A stretch of 64,000 nt of DNA, taken from contig NZ_CP011477.1 of assembly GCF_001010805.1 (NCBI RefSeq), positions 1,379,001 through 1,443,000 on the forward strand, read 5' to 3'. Below the pieces are notes generated by a model. That model saw only the letters and a list, made by a program, of their open reading frames with translations. It did no database searches and was not told the DNA's origin. Positions 1 through 9,209 of the stretch are shown here, in pieces (the stretch's first letter is position 1; every line of letters begins with the position of its first letter). The DNA comes from Spongiibacter sp. IMCC21906. Lineage in GTDB: Bacteria; Pseudomonadota; Gammaproteobacteria; Pseudomonadales; Spongiibacteraceae. Both the position numbers and the translations under genes were made by a program.

Positions 1-258
1 GTGGCGAATTATTTTTCTTCGCCGGGTGGCAGCGATGAGTATTTTTATCTCTTTTGCGGTTGCTGCGACCTGACCGCAGCGGGTGGCTATTACGGCCTGC
101 CAGAAGAGGGCGAAGATATTAAGGCGCAGGTGCTCAGTGTCGACGATGCCTTGGCCAACATGGCAAGGGGGCACATTGATAACGCCCATACGATTATTGC
201 TTTGCAGTGGTTGCAATTAAATCGGTCTAGGCTGCGCCAGCAGTGGCAAGATAAATGA
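1..258 (+). CDS. nudF: ADP-ribose pyrophosphatase (NUDIX), C-terminal part
   Basis: This is the C-terminal 85 residues of a NUDIX hydrolase that runs off the left edge of the window. The segments SPGGSDEYFYLFCG, GLPEEGEDI and the ending DNAHTIIALQWLQLN match the C-terminal half of the NudF/TrgB family, which hydrolyses ADP-ribose to AMP and ribose 5-phosphate. The NUDIX box itself lies upstream and cannot be seen. The stop codon overlaps the murJ start by four bases (ATGA), which suggests co-transcription. The GTG at base 1 is probably an internal valine and not the start. The family assignment is by motif recall and is fairly secure. Confidence 0.8.
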   Translation: MANYFSSPGGSDEYFYLFCGCCDLTAAGGYYGLPEEGEDIKAQVLSVDDALANMARGHIDNAHTIIALQWLQLNRSRLRQQWQDK

Positions 259-1838
259 GCGAGCCCAGCCCGGTCGCCGCCAAACCTCAAGGCGGCTTGC
301 TGCGTTCCAGCGCCGTGGTCAGTGTGATGACCATGCTGTCTCGGGTGTTAGGCTTGATTCGGGATGTGGTGATTGCGGCTTTTCTTGGTGCCACCGCCAA
401 TGCCGACTGTTTTTTTGTCGCCTTCAAAATCCCCAATTTTCTGCGCCGTTTGTTTGCAGAAGGGGCCTTTTCTCAGGCCTTTGTGCCGGTGCTGTCTGAG
501 TACCGGGAAAATGGCAGTCAAGCCAGTGTTAAATTGCTGGTTGACCGGGTGGCAGGGGCGCTGGGTGGCGTACTGACCATTGTCACTGCGCTGGCGGTGA
601 TTGGCGCGCCGGTGGTGACGACAATTTTTGCACCGGGTTTTCGAGAAGATCCGCTGAAGTTTCAACTGACCAGCGACATGATCCGCATCACCTTTCCGTA
701 TTTGCTACTGATTTCCATGACCGGTTTTGCCGGTGCGGTGCTCAATAGTTTTGGCCGCTTTGCGGTGCCCGCTTTTACTCCGGTGTTGTTAAATGTTTGC
801 CTGATTTCTGCGGCAGTATATTTATCGCCCTATTTTCCCGAGCCTGCGATGGCCTTGGCATGGGGCGTATTAATGGCAGGGGTGGTGCAGCTGGTTTTTC
901 AAATGCCGTTTTTGCAGCGCATTCACATGCTGCCTCGACCGCGCTGGGGTTGGCAGGACGAGGGTGTTAAACGCATTGTCCATCTGATGATTCCGGCCAT
1001 GTTTGGGGTGTCTGTCAGTCAGATTAATTTATTGCTGGATACCGTGCTGGCGTCTTTTCTCCCCACTGGCAGTATTTCTTGGCTGTATTACTCCGACCGT
1101 TTGGTGGAGTTGCCATTGGGGGTGTTTGCCATTGCCATTGCTACGGTGATTTTGCCCAAGCTGTCGCGCCAGAAAGCTACCGGCGATGAAGATTCTTTTG
1201 CGCGGACGCTGGACTGGGGCTTGCGTGGGGTGTTGCTGATTGCGGTTCCGGCAGCGGTTGCGTTAGTGATTCTGGCTGAATCGATTTTGGCAACGCTGTT
1301 TCAATACGGTGAGTTGGGTAGCCGGGATGTGGCCATGGCGGCCATGAGTTTGCGGGCGTATAGCCTTGGCTTGATCGCGTTTATGTTAATCAAGGTGTTG
1401 GCGCCGGGGTTTTATGCCCGCCAAGACACTAAAACCCCGGTGCGCATCGGTATCATCGCCATGGTGGCTAATATGGTGATGAATATTGCGCTGGTGATTC
1501 CCCTGCATTATTACTGGCAAATTGGTCATGTGGGCTTGGCGCTGGCCACGGCGGCGTCGGCGTGGTTAAACGCTGGGCTGTTATTTAGGGGGCTTGTTAA
1601 AACGGCGGTTTATCGCCCTAAAGCGGGCTGGGGACGATACCTGTTACAGCTGTTGCTGGCGGTATGCGCGATGGCCGCTGTGTTGGTCTGGGGCAATCAG
1701 TGGCTGGCCGAGCTGCTGCAGTGGCCTTGGTGGCAACGTGGCCTGTCCTTGTTGGCGCTATGTGCTTCAGGCGCGGGAGCCTATCTTCTGTTGTTGATTC
1801 TGAGTGGCCTGAAAGTGGCAGAATTCCGTGGTCATTAA
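255..1838 (+). CDS. murJ: Lipid II flippase MurJ (MviN)
   Basis: A 527-residue polytopic membrane protein of the MOP exporter superfamily that flips lipid II across the inner membrane for peptidoglycan synthesis. The length is typical and about 14 hydrophobic segments are spread over the whole protein. Family signatures include RVLGLIRD near residue 31, RRLFAEGAFSQAFVPV near residue 63 and SWLYYSDRLVELPLG near residue 275, with the conserved arginines present. The start is the ATG in the ATGA overlap with the preceding NUDIX gene. It is followed after 81 bases by ribF, the order found in Pseudomonas (ileS, ribF, murJ region). Identification is confident. Confidence 0.97.
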   Translation: MSEPSPVAAKPQGGLLRSSAVVSVMTMLSRVLGLIRDVVIAAFLGATANADCFFVAFKIPNFLRRLFAEGAFSQAFVPVLSEYRENGSQASVKLLVDRVAGALGGVLTIVTALAVIGAPVVTTIFAPGFREDPLKFQLTSDMIRITFPYLLLISMTGFAGAVLNSFGRFAVPAFTPVLLNVCLISAAVYLSPYFPEPAMALAWGVLMAGVVQLVFQMPFLQRIHMLPRPRWGWQDEGVKRIVHLMIPAMFGVSVSQINLLLDTVLASFLPTGSISWLYYSDRLVELPLGVFAIAIATVILPKLSRQKATGDEDSFARTLDWGLRGVLLIAVPAAVALVILAESILATLFQYGELGSRDVAMAAMSLRAYSLGLIAFMLIKVLAPGFYARQDTKTPVRIGIIAMVANMVMNIALVIPLHYYWQIGHVGLALATAASAWLNAGLLFRGLVKTAVYRPKAGWGRYLLQLLLAVCAMAAVLVWGNQWLAELLQWPWWQRGLSLLALCASGAGAYLLLLILSGLKVAEFRGH

Positions 1839-1919
1839 CGCCAGTCGTGACAGTCGTTTTAGTCGAGGCCGGGAGTGGGCTATAATCACGCGCTTTGCTT
1901 GGCGTATTGAACGGTCCCT

Positions 1920-2849
1920 ATGGAGCTGATCCGCGGATTTCACAACTTTCGACCCCATCATCGTGGCTGTGTGGCTACGATTGGTGCTTTTGATGGTGTT
2001 CATCGCGGACATCAGGCGGTGTTGCGTCAGTTAATGGCGAAGGGGCAAGAGCTGGGCTTACCGACTACGGTGGTGTTGTTTGAGCCCTTGCCCAGAGAGT
2101 TTTTAGCTCCCGGCGTGGCGCCTGCCCGGTTGATGAGTTTTAGAGAAAAGTTTCTCGCCCTGAAAGCGCTGGGGATTGATCGGGTGGCGCGGATTCGTTT
2201 TACCGACGGGCTGCGCAACATGGATGCCGACGAGTTTATCTCCACCTTGTTTGTGCGTTGTCTTGGCGCCAAATACATTGTGGTCGGTGACGATTTGCGC
2301 TTTGGTCGCAACCGCAGTGGCGATTTTGATTTGTTACGTCAGTTTGGCAAGCGGGATGGCTTTGGGGTTGACGATACCTCCACCTTGGAATTAACCGGCG
2401 AGCGGGTGAGCAGCACACGCATTCGAGAGGTCTTGGATCAGGCCGATTTCGCCTTGGCCGAGCGGCTTTTGGGCCGCCCCTATAGCATCTCCGGCCGGGT
2501 AATGATGGGCAAGCAGCTGGGTAGAACCATTAATGCCCCTACCGCCAATGTGCAGCTTCGCCGCTTGCGCTCACCCTTGTCGGGGGTGTTTGCCGTTGAA
2601 GTGGACGGGATTGACCAGCAGCGACATGTTGGCGTGGCCAATGTTGGTGTGCGGCCGACCATTGGTGATTTGTCCGAAGCGATTCTTGAAGTACATTTGC
2701 TGGACTTTAATGGCGATCTTTACGGTAAAAATATCACCGTTATTTTTCGCCAAAAAATCCGTGAAGAAATGAAGTTTGATGGCATACCTGCGCTGCAAGC
2801 GCAGATTGCCGACGATATTCAACAAACCAGACAATTTTTTGCCCTTTAA
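1920..2849 (+). CDS. ribF: Bifunctional riboflavin kinase / FAD synthetase
   Basis: A cytoplasmic 309-residue enzyme that phosphorylates riboflavin to FMN and adenylylates FMN to FAD. The N-terminal nucleotidyltransferase domain shows IGAFDGVHRGHQAVL near residue 21 (GxFDGxHxGH) and SSTRIRE near residue 163. The C-terminal flavokinase domain has the PTAN motif near residue 203 and EVHLLDFNGDLYG near residue 258. Length is normal for the family. It starts 81 bases after murJ and ends 27 bases before ileS, so the three probably share transcripts. No FMN riboswitch is visible upstream. Confidence 0.97.
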   Translation: MELIRGFHNFRPHHRGCVATIGAFDGVHRGHQAVLRQLMAKGQELGLPTTVVLFEPLPREFLAPGVAPARLMSFREKFLALKALGIDRVARIRFTDGLRNMDADEFISTLFVRCLGAKYIVVGDDLRFGRNRSGDFDLLRQFGKRDGFGVDDTSTLELTGERVSSTRIREVLDQADFALAERLLGRPYSISGRVMMGKQLGRTINAPTANVQLRRLRSPLSGVFAVEVDGIDQQRHVGVANVGVRPTIGDLSEAILEVHLLDFNGDLYGKNITVIFRQKIREEMKFDGIPALQAQIADDIQQTRQFFAL

Positions 2850-2876
2850 CCCCTATCGGCGTCTTTATTAAATCCT

Positions 2877-5693
2877 ATGAGTGATTACAAACATACCCTG
2901 AACCTGCCCAGTACCGCCTTTGCGATGAAGGCCAACCTGGCGCAACGCGAGCCCGAAATGCTCAAACGTTGGGCCGAGCAGGATGTGTATCAGGAAATTC
3001 GCGAAGCGAGAGCGGGGCGGGAGAAGTTTATTCTTCACGATGGCCCTCCTTACGCCAACGGCGATATTCATATCGGCCACGCGGTCAACAAAATCATTAA
3101 GGATATGATTGTTAAGTCAAAAACCATGAGTGGTTTTGACTCGCCTTATATTCCCGGTTGGGATTGCCACGGGCTGCCTATTGAGCTGAACGTCGAGAAA
3201 AAAATCGGCAAGCCGGGCCAAAAGGTCGATGCCGCGACCTTCCGGGAGGAGTGTCGCAAATACGCGTATAAACAGGTGAATGGTCAGCGAGAAGACTTTA
3301 AACGCTTGGGTGTCTTTGGGGATTGGGATAATCCCTATCTGACCATGAGCTTTGATGTTGAAGCCAATATTGTTCGTGCGTTGGGTAAAATCGCTGACAA
3401 TGGCCATTTGCAAAAAGGCTTTAAGCCGGTGCATTGGTGTTTGGATTGTCGCTCTGCCTTGGCAGAAGCCGAGGTGGAATACCAAGACAAAACCTCGCCG
3501 GCAATTGATGTTGCCTTTGCGGTAATTGACGCCGGTGAGGCTCGTAAACGCTGCGGCCTTGCCGAGCTTGAAGGCGAATTGAATCTGGTGATCTGGACCA
3601 CGACGCCTTGGACCTTGCCCGCCAATATGGCGGTGGCATTGCACCCCGAGCTGGATTATGTGTGGGTCGCGTTTGAAAAAAATGCTCAGCGCTATATCAC
3701 CCTGCTTGCCGAAGCCCTTTATGAAGGGGCGCTGGCGCGTTATGGCGTGGATGAATTTGCCGTGGCGGGTCGCTGTAAAGGCGCGGATCTGGAAAAGCTG
3801 ATGCTGCAGCATCCCTTTAATGACCGCCAGGTGCCGATTATCTTAGGTGATCACGTCACCACCGACGCCGGTACCGGTGCGGTGCATACGGCGCCAGCGC
3901 ATGGTCAAGATGACTTTGTGGTGGGTAAGCAGTACGGCCTTGAGGTGAATAACCCGGTTGCCGCCAATGGCACGTTTATCGAAGGTACGCCGCTGTTTGC
4001 CGGTGAGCATGTGTTTAAAGCGAACGATAGTGTATTGGCGGTGTTGGAAGAGCGCGGCCGTTTACTGGCCCATCAGAAATATCAGCACAGTTATCCTCAT
4101 TGCTGGCGTCACAAGTCTCCGATTATCTTCAGAGCGACGCCCCAGTGGTTTGTCAGCATGCATCAAAATGGTCTGCTGAATACCGCACTGGAAGCGGTTG
4201 AAGGGGTGAGTTGGACGCCAGGCTGGGGGCAGGCCCGGATCGCGTCGATGATGCAGGAACGCCCGGACTGGTGTATTTCCCGGCAACGTACCTGGGGTGT
4301 CCCCATTGCGCTGTTTGTTCATAAAGACACTGCCGAGTTACACCCAAACAGTTCACAGTTGGTGGAGCAGGTCGCCCAGAAAGTTGCCGAGGGCGGTATT
4401 CAGGCTTGGTTTGATCTGGACGCCAGTGAACTATTAGGTGCCGATGCAGAGCAGTACGAGAAAGTCTCCGATACCCTCGATGTCTGGTTTGACTCTGGGG
4501 TGACGCATTTTTCTGTTCTAAAACAAGATGCCAATTTAGCCTACCCCGCAGACTTGTATTTGGAAGGTTCAGATCAACACCGGGGTTGGTTTCAGTCGTC
4601 GCTGTTGACCAGTATTGCCATTGAGGGGGTGGCTCCATACAAAGGTGTGCTTACCCACGGCTTTACTGTGGATGCTCAGGGTCGAAAAATGTCCAAGTCG
4701 GTGGGCAATGTCGTTGCACCGCAAAAAGTCATGAAGACCTTGGGCGCGGATATTTTACGGCTGTGGGTGGCAGCGACAGATTACCGCAATGAGATGACGG
4801 TATCGGACGAAATTTTTAAGCGCACCGCAGATTCGTATCGACGTATTCGCAACACAGCACGGTTTTTATTGGCGAATATGACAGGCTTTGATCCGGTTGA
4901 GCATGCCGTGGCCGAAGACGATATGCTGGCCTTGGATCGCTGGGCGGTGGCCCGAGCTGCGGCCCTGCAGGCTGAAATTATCAAGGCTTATGACAGCTAC
5001 CAGTTTCATCTGATTTATCAGCGGCTGCACAATTTTTGTGTGGTGGAACTGGGTGGTTTTTATCTGGATATTATCAAAGACCGCCAGTACACCACCCAGG
5101 CAGATAGTTTGCCACGTCGCTCTGCGCAAACGGCGCTGTACCATATTGCCGAAGCATTGACTCGCTGGATCACCCCCATCTTGAGCTTTACTGCGGATGA
5201 GTTGTGGCAGCACTTGCCGGGCGAGCGCAAAGGCTCTGTGTTTGCCGCAGAGTGGTATCAGGGCGTTAATAATATCCATACTGACCGGGTCATGGATGAT
5301 GCCTTTTGGCAGCAAATTCAAGCCGTTAAAACTGCGGTTAATAAAGTGCTGGAGCAGTGCCGAAAAGACGGTGTAGTGGGTGGCAGCCTGGAAGCTGAAG
5401 TCACCCTGTTTTGCGATGAGTCCTTAATGGAATCGCTAATGGCGCTGAAAGATGAGCTGCGGTTTGTGTTGATTACCTCATCAGCTCAACTGGCACCTTT
5501 GTCGGCGGCCAATGCGGCGGTTAGTACGGAATTGGAAGGTCTGCAAATTCGGGTGATCCCTAGCGACGGCGACAAGTGTGAGCGCTGTTGGCATCACCGG
5601 GAAGATGTCGGTCAGGATGTGAATCATCCTACCCTTTGCTTCCGTTGTATCGACAATGTCGAGGGCAACGGCGAGCATCGTGACTATGCCTGA
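2877..5693 (+). CDS. ileS: Isoleucyl-tRNA synthetase
   Basis: A 938-residue class I aminoacyl-tRNA synthetase charging tRNA-Ile with isoleucine, with an editing (CP1) domain. The HIGH motif appears as HIGHAVNK near residue 64 and KMSKS near residue 605. Editing-domain signatures such as TTPWTLPAN near residue 242 and [12 protein letters not shown] near residue 331 are intact. The C-terminal zinc finger has the paired cysteines CERCW and CFRC near residues 901 and 920. Length matches the bacterial E. coli-type enzyme. The 3' end overlaps the likely lspA start by eight bases, the conserved ileS-lspA coupling. Confidence 0.98.
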   Translation: MSDYKHTLNLPSTAFAMKANLAQREPEMLKRWAEQDVYQEIREARAGREKFILHDGPPYANGDIHIGHAVNKIIKDMIVKSKTMSGFDSPYIPGWDCHGLPIELNVEKKIGKPGQKVDAATFREECRKYAYKQVNGQREDFKRLGVFGDWDNPYLTMSFDVEANIVRALGKIADNGHLQKGFKPVHWCLDCRSALAEAEVEYQDKTSPAIDVAFAVIDAGEARKRCGLAELEGELNLVIWTTTPWTLPANMAVALHPELDYVWVAFEKNAQRYITLLAEALYEGALARYGVDEFAVAGRCKGADLEKLMLQHPFNDRQVPIILGDHVTTDAGTGAVHTAPAHGQDDFVVGKQYGLEVNNPVAANGTFIEGTPLFAGEHVFKANDSVLAVLEERGRLLAHQKYQHSYPHCWRHKSPIIFRATPQWFVSMHQNGLLNTALEAVEGVSWTPGWGQARIASMMQERPDWCISRQRTWGVPIALFVHKDTAELHPNSSQLVEQVAQKVAEGGIQAWFDLDASELLGADAEQYEKVSDTLDVWFDSGVTHFSVLKQDANLAYPADLYLEGSDQHRGWFQSSLLTSIAIEGVAPYKGVLTHGFTVDAQGRKMSKSVGNVVAPQKVMKTLGADILRLWVAATDYRNEMTVSDEIFKRTADSYRRIRNTARFLLANMTGFDPVEHAVAEDDMLALDRWAVARAAALQAEIIKAYDSYQFHLIYQRLHNFCVVELGGFYLDIIKDRQYTTQADSLPRRSAQTALYHIAEALTRWITPILSFTADELWQHLPGERKGSVFAAEWYQGVNNIHTDRVMDDAFWQQIQAVKTAVNKVLEQCRKDGVVGGSLEAEVTLFCDESLMESLMALKDELRFVLITSSAQLAPLSAANAAVSTELEGLQIRVIPSDGDKCERCWHHREDVGQDVNHPTLCFRCIDNVEGNGEHRDYA

Positions 5694-6300
5694 GAATACT
5701 ATGCCTGACAATACAGCTAAAAACCTGCTTAAAAACAGGCGTAGAAATAAGTTGGATATGTTTGGTGAACAGGACCCTGCTGCGGTGGCGGCCCAGCGTC
5801 GCAACCGGCTCATGTGGTTTATGCTGGCGCTGTTCCTGGTCGTGATAGATCAGATCAGCAAGTATTTTGCCGACACGATGTTAGCTTATGCCCAGCCCGT
5901 AGAAGTGTTGCCGGTATTGGATATTACCTTGCACTATAACCGCGGAGCGGCGTTCAGCTTTTTAAGCAATGCGGGGGGCTGGCAACGCTGGTTTTTTACC
6001 GCTATTGCGGTAGCTGTCAGTGTTTATATCGCCATCTGGCTGCTGCGTCTGCCCAGTAAACAGCGTTTGTTGTCACTGGGCTTGGCCTTGGTATTGGGTG
6101 GCGCGGTGGGCAATTTGATTGACCGTGTGATATACGGCCATGTGGTGGATTTTATTTCTGTGCACTGGCAATCGAGTTATTTCCCCACGTTTAATATTGC
6201 CGATGCCGGTATTTCTGTTGGGGCATTTTTTCTGGTTTTGGATATGCTGCTGAATCCTGACAAGGGTAATGATGCAGGCAAGGTTAACGGGCAACATTAA
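5686..6300 (+). CDS. lspA: Prolipoprotein signal peptidase (signal peptidase II)
   Basis: An inner-membrane aspartyl protease that removes signal peptides from diacylglyceryl prolipoproteins. Four hydrophobic segments follow a charged N-terminus. The catalytic aspartates are in [14 protein letters not shown] and [11 protein letters not shown], and NRGAAFSFL is a family motif. I chose the ATG at 5686, which overlaps the ileS stop; ATGs at 5656, 5701, 5758 and 5812 are alternatives. With this start the protein is 204 residues, about 40 longer than usual at the N-terminus, because of a polar, arginine-rich tail. The function is clear and the start is uncertain. Confidence 0.95.
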   Translation: MPENTMPDNTAKNLLKNRRRNKLDMFGEQDPAAVAAQRRNRLMWFMLALFLVVIDQISKYFADTMLAYAQPVEVLPVLDITLHYNRGAAFSFLSNAGGWQRWFFTAIAVAVSVYIAIWLLRLPSKQRLLSLGLALVLGGAVGNLIDRVIYGHVVDFISVHWQSSYFPTFNIADAGISVGAFFLVLDMLLNPDKGNDAGKVNGQH

Positions 6301-6304
6301 CAGT

Positions 6305-6763
6305 ATGACGGATGTAATGACGATCACTGAAAACTCAAAAATCACCCTGCACTTTGCTTTGCTGTTGGAAGACGGCCAGGTGGTGGACTCTACCTTTGAA
6401 CGTGAAAAACCGGCCAGTTTTGTGTTTGGTGACGGTAATTTGCTGTCCTCGGTTGAGGCCCAGTTGCTGGGGCTGCGCACGGGCGACAAAGAAACCTTTA
6501 AGCTGGCGCCAGAGCAGGCGTTTGGGCAGCGTAATCCAGCCAATATTCAAAGTTTTCCTCGCAGCCAGTTCAATGCCGATATGGAATTATACGAAGGCTT
6601 GGTTATCTCCTTTGCCGATGCTGCCCGGGCTGAGTTGCCGGGGGTGGTGAGCAGCTTTGATGATGAGCGGGTAGAGGTCGATTTTAACCACCCGTTGGCG
6701 GGCCGCAGTTTATTGTTCAAAGTTGAAATTCTTGATGTGCAGGCGCAAGGTGAAATGTCCTGA
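6305..6763 (+). CDS. fkpB: FKBP-type peptidyl-prolyl isomerase, SlpA/FkpB type
   Basis: A 152-residue SlyD/SlpA-like prolyl isomerase without the histidine-rich tail of SlyD. The N-terminus [19 protein letters not shown], the segment FVFGDGNLL and the insert-in-flap domain with [13 protein letters not shown] are typical. It lies between lspA (four bases upstream) and ispH, the same place as fkpB in E. coli and its homologue in Pseudomonas. The start at 6305 follows the lspA stop; an ATG at 6317 is the other candidate, while an in-frame ATG at 6269 would put 13 residues inside lspA and is less likely. Confidence 0.93.
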   Translation: MTDVMTITENSKITLHFALLLEDGQVVDSTFEREKPASFVFGDGNLLSSVEAQLLGLRTGDKETFKLAPEQAFGQRNPANIQSFPRSQFNADMELYEGLVISFADAARAELPGVVSSFDDERVEVDFNHPLAGRSLLFKVEILDVQAQGEMS

Positions 6764-6783
6764 TGTCTGAACGCGGAGCCGAT

Positions 6784-7731
6784 ATGCAAATTGTGATGGC
6801 AAACCCCAGAGGTTTTTGTGCCGGGGTAGATCGGGCAATAGAAATCGTGAACCGGGCCCTGGAGGTTTTTGGTTCGCCTATTTTTGTGCGCCATGAGGTG
6901 GTTCACAATAAATTTGTGGTTGAGGATTTGCGTCAGCGTGGCGCGGTATTTGTCGATGAATTAGACGAAGTGCCCGATGATCGCATCGTGATCTTTAGTG
7001 CCCACGGGGTGTCCCGAGCGGTAAGAGACGAAGCGGATCGTCGCGGGCTCAAAGTATTTGACGCAACCTGCCCGTTGGTGACGAAAGTCCATATGGAAGT
7101 GCATAGCTATAGCAAACAGGGCCGGGAATGCGTGTTGATCGGCCATAAAGGCCACCCGGAAGTGGAAGGCACCATGGGGCAGTATCGTAGTGACAAGGGC
7201 GGCCAGATTTATTTGGTAGAAGACGTCGCTCAAGCTGAAAAGCTGAACGTCGCTAACCCTGAAAAACTGTCCTATGTTACCCAAACTACGCTGTCTATGG
7301 ATGACACTGCGGCGGTGATTGATGCGTTGCGGACTCGGTTTCCGGCCATTGAAGGTCCACGCAAAGACGATATTTGCTACGCCACCCAGAATCGCCAAGA
7401 CGCGGTAAAAACCCTATCTGCTCAGGTAGATATTGTGTTGGTGGTGGGCTCGCCCAATAGCTCCAACTCCAATCGGCTGCGAGAGCTTGCCGAGCGCAAT
7501 GGCTGCCAAGCTTATTTAATTGATACCGAAGAGGATATCAATCCCGTGTGGCTAGAGGGTCAGCCGCGTATCGGGATTACGGCAGGGGCTTCGGCGCCAG
7601 AGGTGTTAGTAGAAGCTGTGGTCAAACGGCTTTGTGACTTGGGTGCGCAGTCGCCAGTAGAACTGGATGGTCGTCCCGAGAATATTACTTTTTCCCTTCC
7701 CAAGGAATTGCGCTTGGTTGAGGTGAGCTAA
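6784..7731 (+). CDS. ispH: 4-hydroxy-3-methylbut-2-enyl diphosphate reductase
   Basis: The last enzyme of the non-mevalonate isoprenoid pathway, an iron-sulfur protein converting HMBPP to IPP and DMAPP. The three cluster cysteines are in [17 protein letters not shown] (start of the protein), [12 protein letters not shown] and [11 protein letters not shown]. The motif [10 protein letters not shown] near residue 219 is also typical. The start at 6784 places the protein exactly in register with known IspH sequences and has GGAG six bases upstream. An in-frame ATG at 6763, overlapping the fkpB stop, would add seven residues and cannot be excluded. It ends the ileS-lspA-fkpB-ispH operon. Confidence 0.96.
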   Translation: MQIVMANPRGFCAGVDRAIEIVNRALEVFGSPIFVRHEVVHNKFVVEDLRQRGAVFVDELDEVPDDRIVIFSAHGVSRAVRDEADRRGLKVFDATCPLVTKVHMEVHSYSKQGRECVLIGHKGHPEVEGTMGQYRSDKGGQIYLVEDVAQAEKLNVANPEKLSYVTQTTLSMDDTAAVIDALRTRFPAIEGPRKDDICYATQNRQDAVKTLSAQVDIVLVVGSPNSSNSNRLRELAERNGCQAYLIDTEEDINPVWLEGQPRIGITAGASAPEVLVEAVVKRLCDLGAQSPVELDGRPENITFSLPKELRLVEVS

Positions 7732-7764
7732 GCGCCTTTTGAGACTGTGTCGATTCTTCATGTG

Positions 7765-8277
7765 TCAGGGCGTTTTACACGCACTAGCATGCTTGATGAG
7801 TCGAATGCGGCCGCCAATACTGAGAATGAGTTTATACCCCAGCTCAAGTTCTGCTCCGCAAACAGTAATCGTCCCCACTTGAAATGCACCGGATGCGGTT
7901 TGGGCACTCCCATCCGGGTGAAAGGTGATGGATGTTGCGACCCAGCGATTGCCACTGATTTCTACGGCATTGGCCTCGTTCTGACGGTATAGAACGGCTT
8001 CGTTAGTATCCTTCTCAGCGTCAGCATTAAGATCGCTAAAAAACTCCACTCCATCTGCCCAGTTACCATCTTGATTCCAGACGGTAATCGGTATATTTCT
8101 AAATACCGCTGTCGATCGGGCACTGCTCAGGGTGTGGAATAAGGTCGAGGCGCTACTTCGCAAACGTTGTTTTTCGACTAAGGTCATCAGGCCGGGGATG
8201 GCCACCAAGCCGAGAATGGCGGCGATGGACAATGCTGACAATAATTCAATTAAGGTCATTCCTTTGTGGTTCATCAC
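7765..8277 (-). CDS. fimT: Type IV pilus minor pilin, FimT/GspH family
   Basis: A 170-residue prepilin-like protein. The N-terminus MMNHKGMTLIELLSALSIAA has the short basic leader, the prepilin peptidase site G/MTLIE and the hydrophobic helix typical of type IV pilins. The remainder has the GspH/FimT layout, with a conserved C-terminal cysteine pair. In Pseudomonas fimT and fimU lie in the same direction; here fimT is convergent with ispH and divergent from the fimU operon, with a 395-base region between. The specific name fimT is by position and family, and a general GspH-family pseudopilin name would also fit. Confidence 0.85.
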   Translation of the reverse strand: MMNHKGMTLIELLSALSIAAILGLVAIPGLMTLVEKQRLRSSASTLFHTLSSARSTAVFRNIPITVWNQDGNWADGVEFFSDLNADAEKDTNEAVLYRQNEANAVEISGNRWVATSITFHPDGSAQTASGAFQVGTITVCGAELELGYKLILSIGGRIRLIKHASACKTP

Positions 8278-8376
8278 GGTGTCCCTTCCTTGGAAAATCG
8301 TGAGTATTCATTGTGCGATATCAGCGAGAAGCAATATCGCTGTCTTAATGGGTGTAGTTCAATCTGCTGTGTTTGT

Positions 8377-8542
8377 CTAGGGCGCCTCTGGTTAATTCGC
8401 TAATGTCTCAGCGAAGCCTCTGGCGTACGCTGGCAAGGCGCGGCACGATTAATGAGGGTCGCAACGCTGTCCAGTGTGCGCCAGAGGTCCGCCCTTCTTG
8501 GCTAAGCCTGAGGCATCACCGAATTAACCAGAGGTGCCCTAG
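8377..8542. repeat. 166-bp nested inverted repeat, MITE/REP-like element
   Basis: The outer arms at 8377-8399 and 8520-8542 are inverted copies matching at 22 of 23 positions. Each begins with CTAG on its outer side, which is itself palindromic and could be a target duplication. An inner pair at 8417-8433 and 8471-8487 matches at 15 of 17, and partial complementarity continues between them, so the element could fold into one long imperfect hairpin with a loop near 8434-8470. It encodes no protein. This architecture is typical of MITEs or paired REP sequences. Other copies are not visible in this window. Confidence 0.75.
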
Positions 8543-8547
8543 TAATT

Positions 8548-8582
8548 AACCGTTTGTCGCCTGTATTAAACCGTTTGTCGCC
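8548..8582 (+). promoter_or_regulatory. Tandem AlgR/LytTR-type operator sites
   Basis: The 14-base word AACCGTTTGTCGCC occurs twice, at 8548-8561 and 8569-8582, with a 21-base period, or two helical turns. Each copy fits the LytTR-domain half-site pattern ([TA][AC][CA]GTTN[AG][TG]) and differs by one base from the AlgR core CCGTTCGTC of P. aeruginosa, where AlgR activates the fimU operon. The repeats end about 30 bases before a -10-like hexamer (TAGGAT at 8612), a usual place for an activator. The regulator itself is not in the window, so the assignment is inferred from sequence and context. Confidence 0.7.
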
Positions 8583-8672
8583 ACACACTGGTAAGACAAT
8601 CGCTCGGCTTTTAGGATAACTTGAGGCAAAGTTCAGGCGGTTCGCCATTAGCTGATAAAGGAAGTACATACG

Positions 8673-9209
8673 TTGCTAAACCCGGTAGTAAAGACACCTA
8701 TTTTTTCTGCCCAGCGGGTTCAGGGTTTTACGCTGATTGAGTTGCTGGTGGCAATGGCTATTGTCGCCATTGTGATCAGTGTGGGTGTGCCCAATTTGAA
8801 TCAGTTTATTGAAAGCTCACGTGCCAGCAGTGATATTCGCTTGCTGACTAATGCTTTGGCGACAGCCCGGTCGGAAGCGATTGTGCGCTCTCAAGTGATT
8901 ACGGTAAGCGCTGAGGGAGGTGCATGGGTAGATGGTTGGCGGAGTTGGCAAGATGCAGACGCTGACGGCACCATCGATAGTGGAGAAACCGTGAAGCGCT
9001 TTGCTGGGTTGGAGAGCAATGCCTCTTTAGTGGCTGACAGAAATGGCAGTGCAGTCAGTTCGCTGGCGTTTAATGGCGATGGCTTTTTAGTGGGTACTCA
9101 GGCGGTAGTGTTTGCTTATCGCACTTCGCCGGAATATTGCTCCCGAGATAGAAATATACAGATTAGCCTCAGTGGCCAAGTTAGAGTGACGGAGCGTAAC
9201 TGCCCATGA
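8673..9209 (+). CDS. fimU: Type IV pilus minor pilin FimU (GspH family)
   Basis: A 178-residue prepilin. The cleavage region GFTLIELLVAMAIVAIV starts at residue 18 and is followed by a GspH-like beta domain with cysteines near the C-terminus. It is predicted to be processed by PilD and to join the minor pilin complex that primes pilus assembly. The start is a TTG at 8673 with AAGGAAG about eight bases before it. It opens the operon fimU-pilV-pilW-pilX-pilY1-pilE and its end overlaps pilV by four bases. Identity as fimU and not another GspH-type pilin rests on position. Confidence 0.88.
   Translation: MLNPVVKTPIFSAQRVQGFTLIELLVAMAIVAIVISVGVPNLNQFIESSRASSDIRLLTNALATARSEAIVRSQVITVSAEGGAWVDGWRSWQDADADGTIDSGETVKRFAGLESNASLVADRNGSAVSSLAFNGDGFLVGTQAVVFAYRTSPEYCSRDRNIQISLSGQVRVTERNCP

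Larger units (their letters stand above)
8278..8672. promoter_or_regulatory. Divergent intergenic region between fimT and fimU
   Basis: This 395-base non-coding stretch separates two divergent pilin genes. From left to right it holds the presumed fimT promoter (8278-8376), a 166-base self-complementary element (8377-8542), two direct repeats of a LytTR-like site (8548-8582), a possible -10 hexamer TAGGAT at 8612 with a poor -35 TGGTAA at 8589, and the fimU ribosome binding site AAGGAAG near 8658. No open reading frame in it looks real. Confidence 0.7.

Noticed and set aside
8132-8380. 82-codon plus-strand frame opposite fimT
   Set aside because: It is the antisense shadow of the fimT prepilin region.
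8431-8447. Sigma-54 promoter near fimU
   Set aside because: The GG and GC pairs are nine bases apart instead of ten, and they lie inside the hairpin element.
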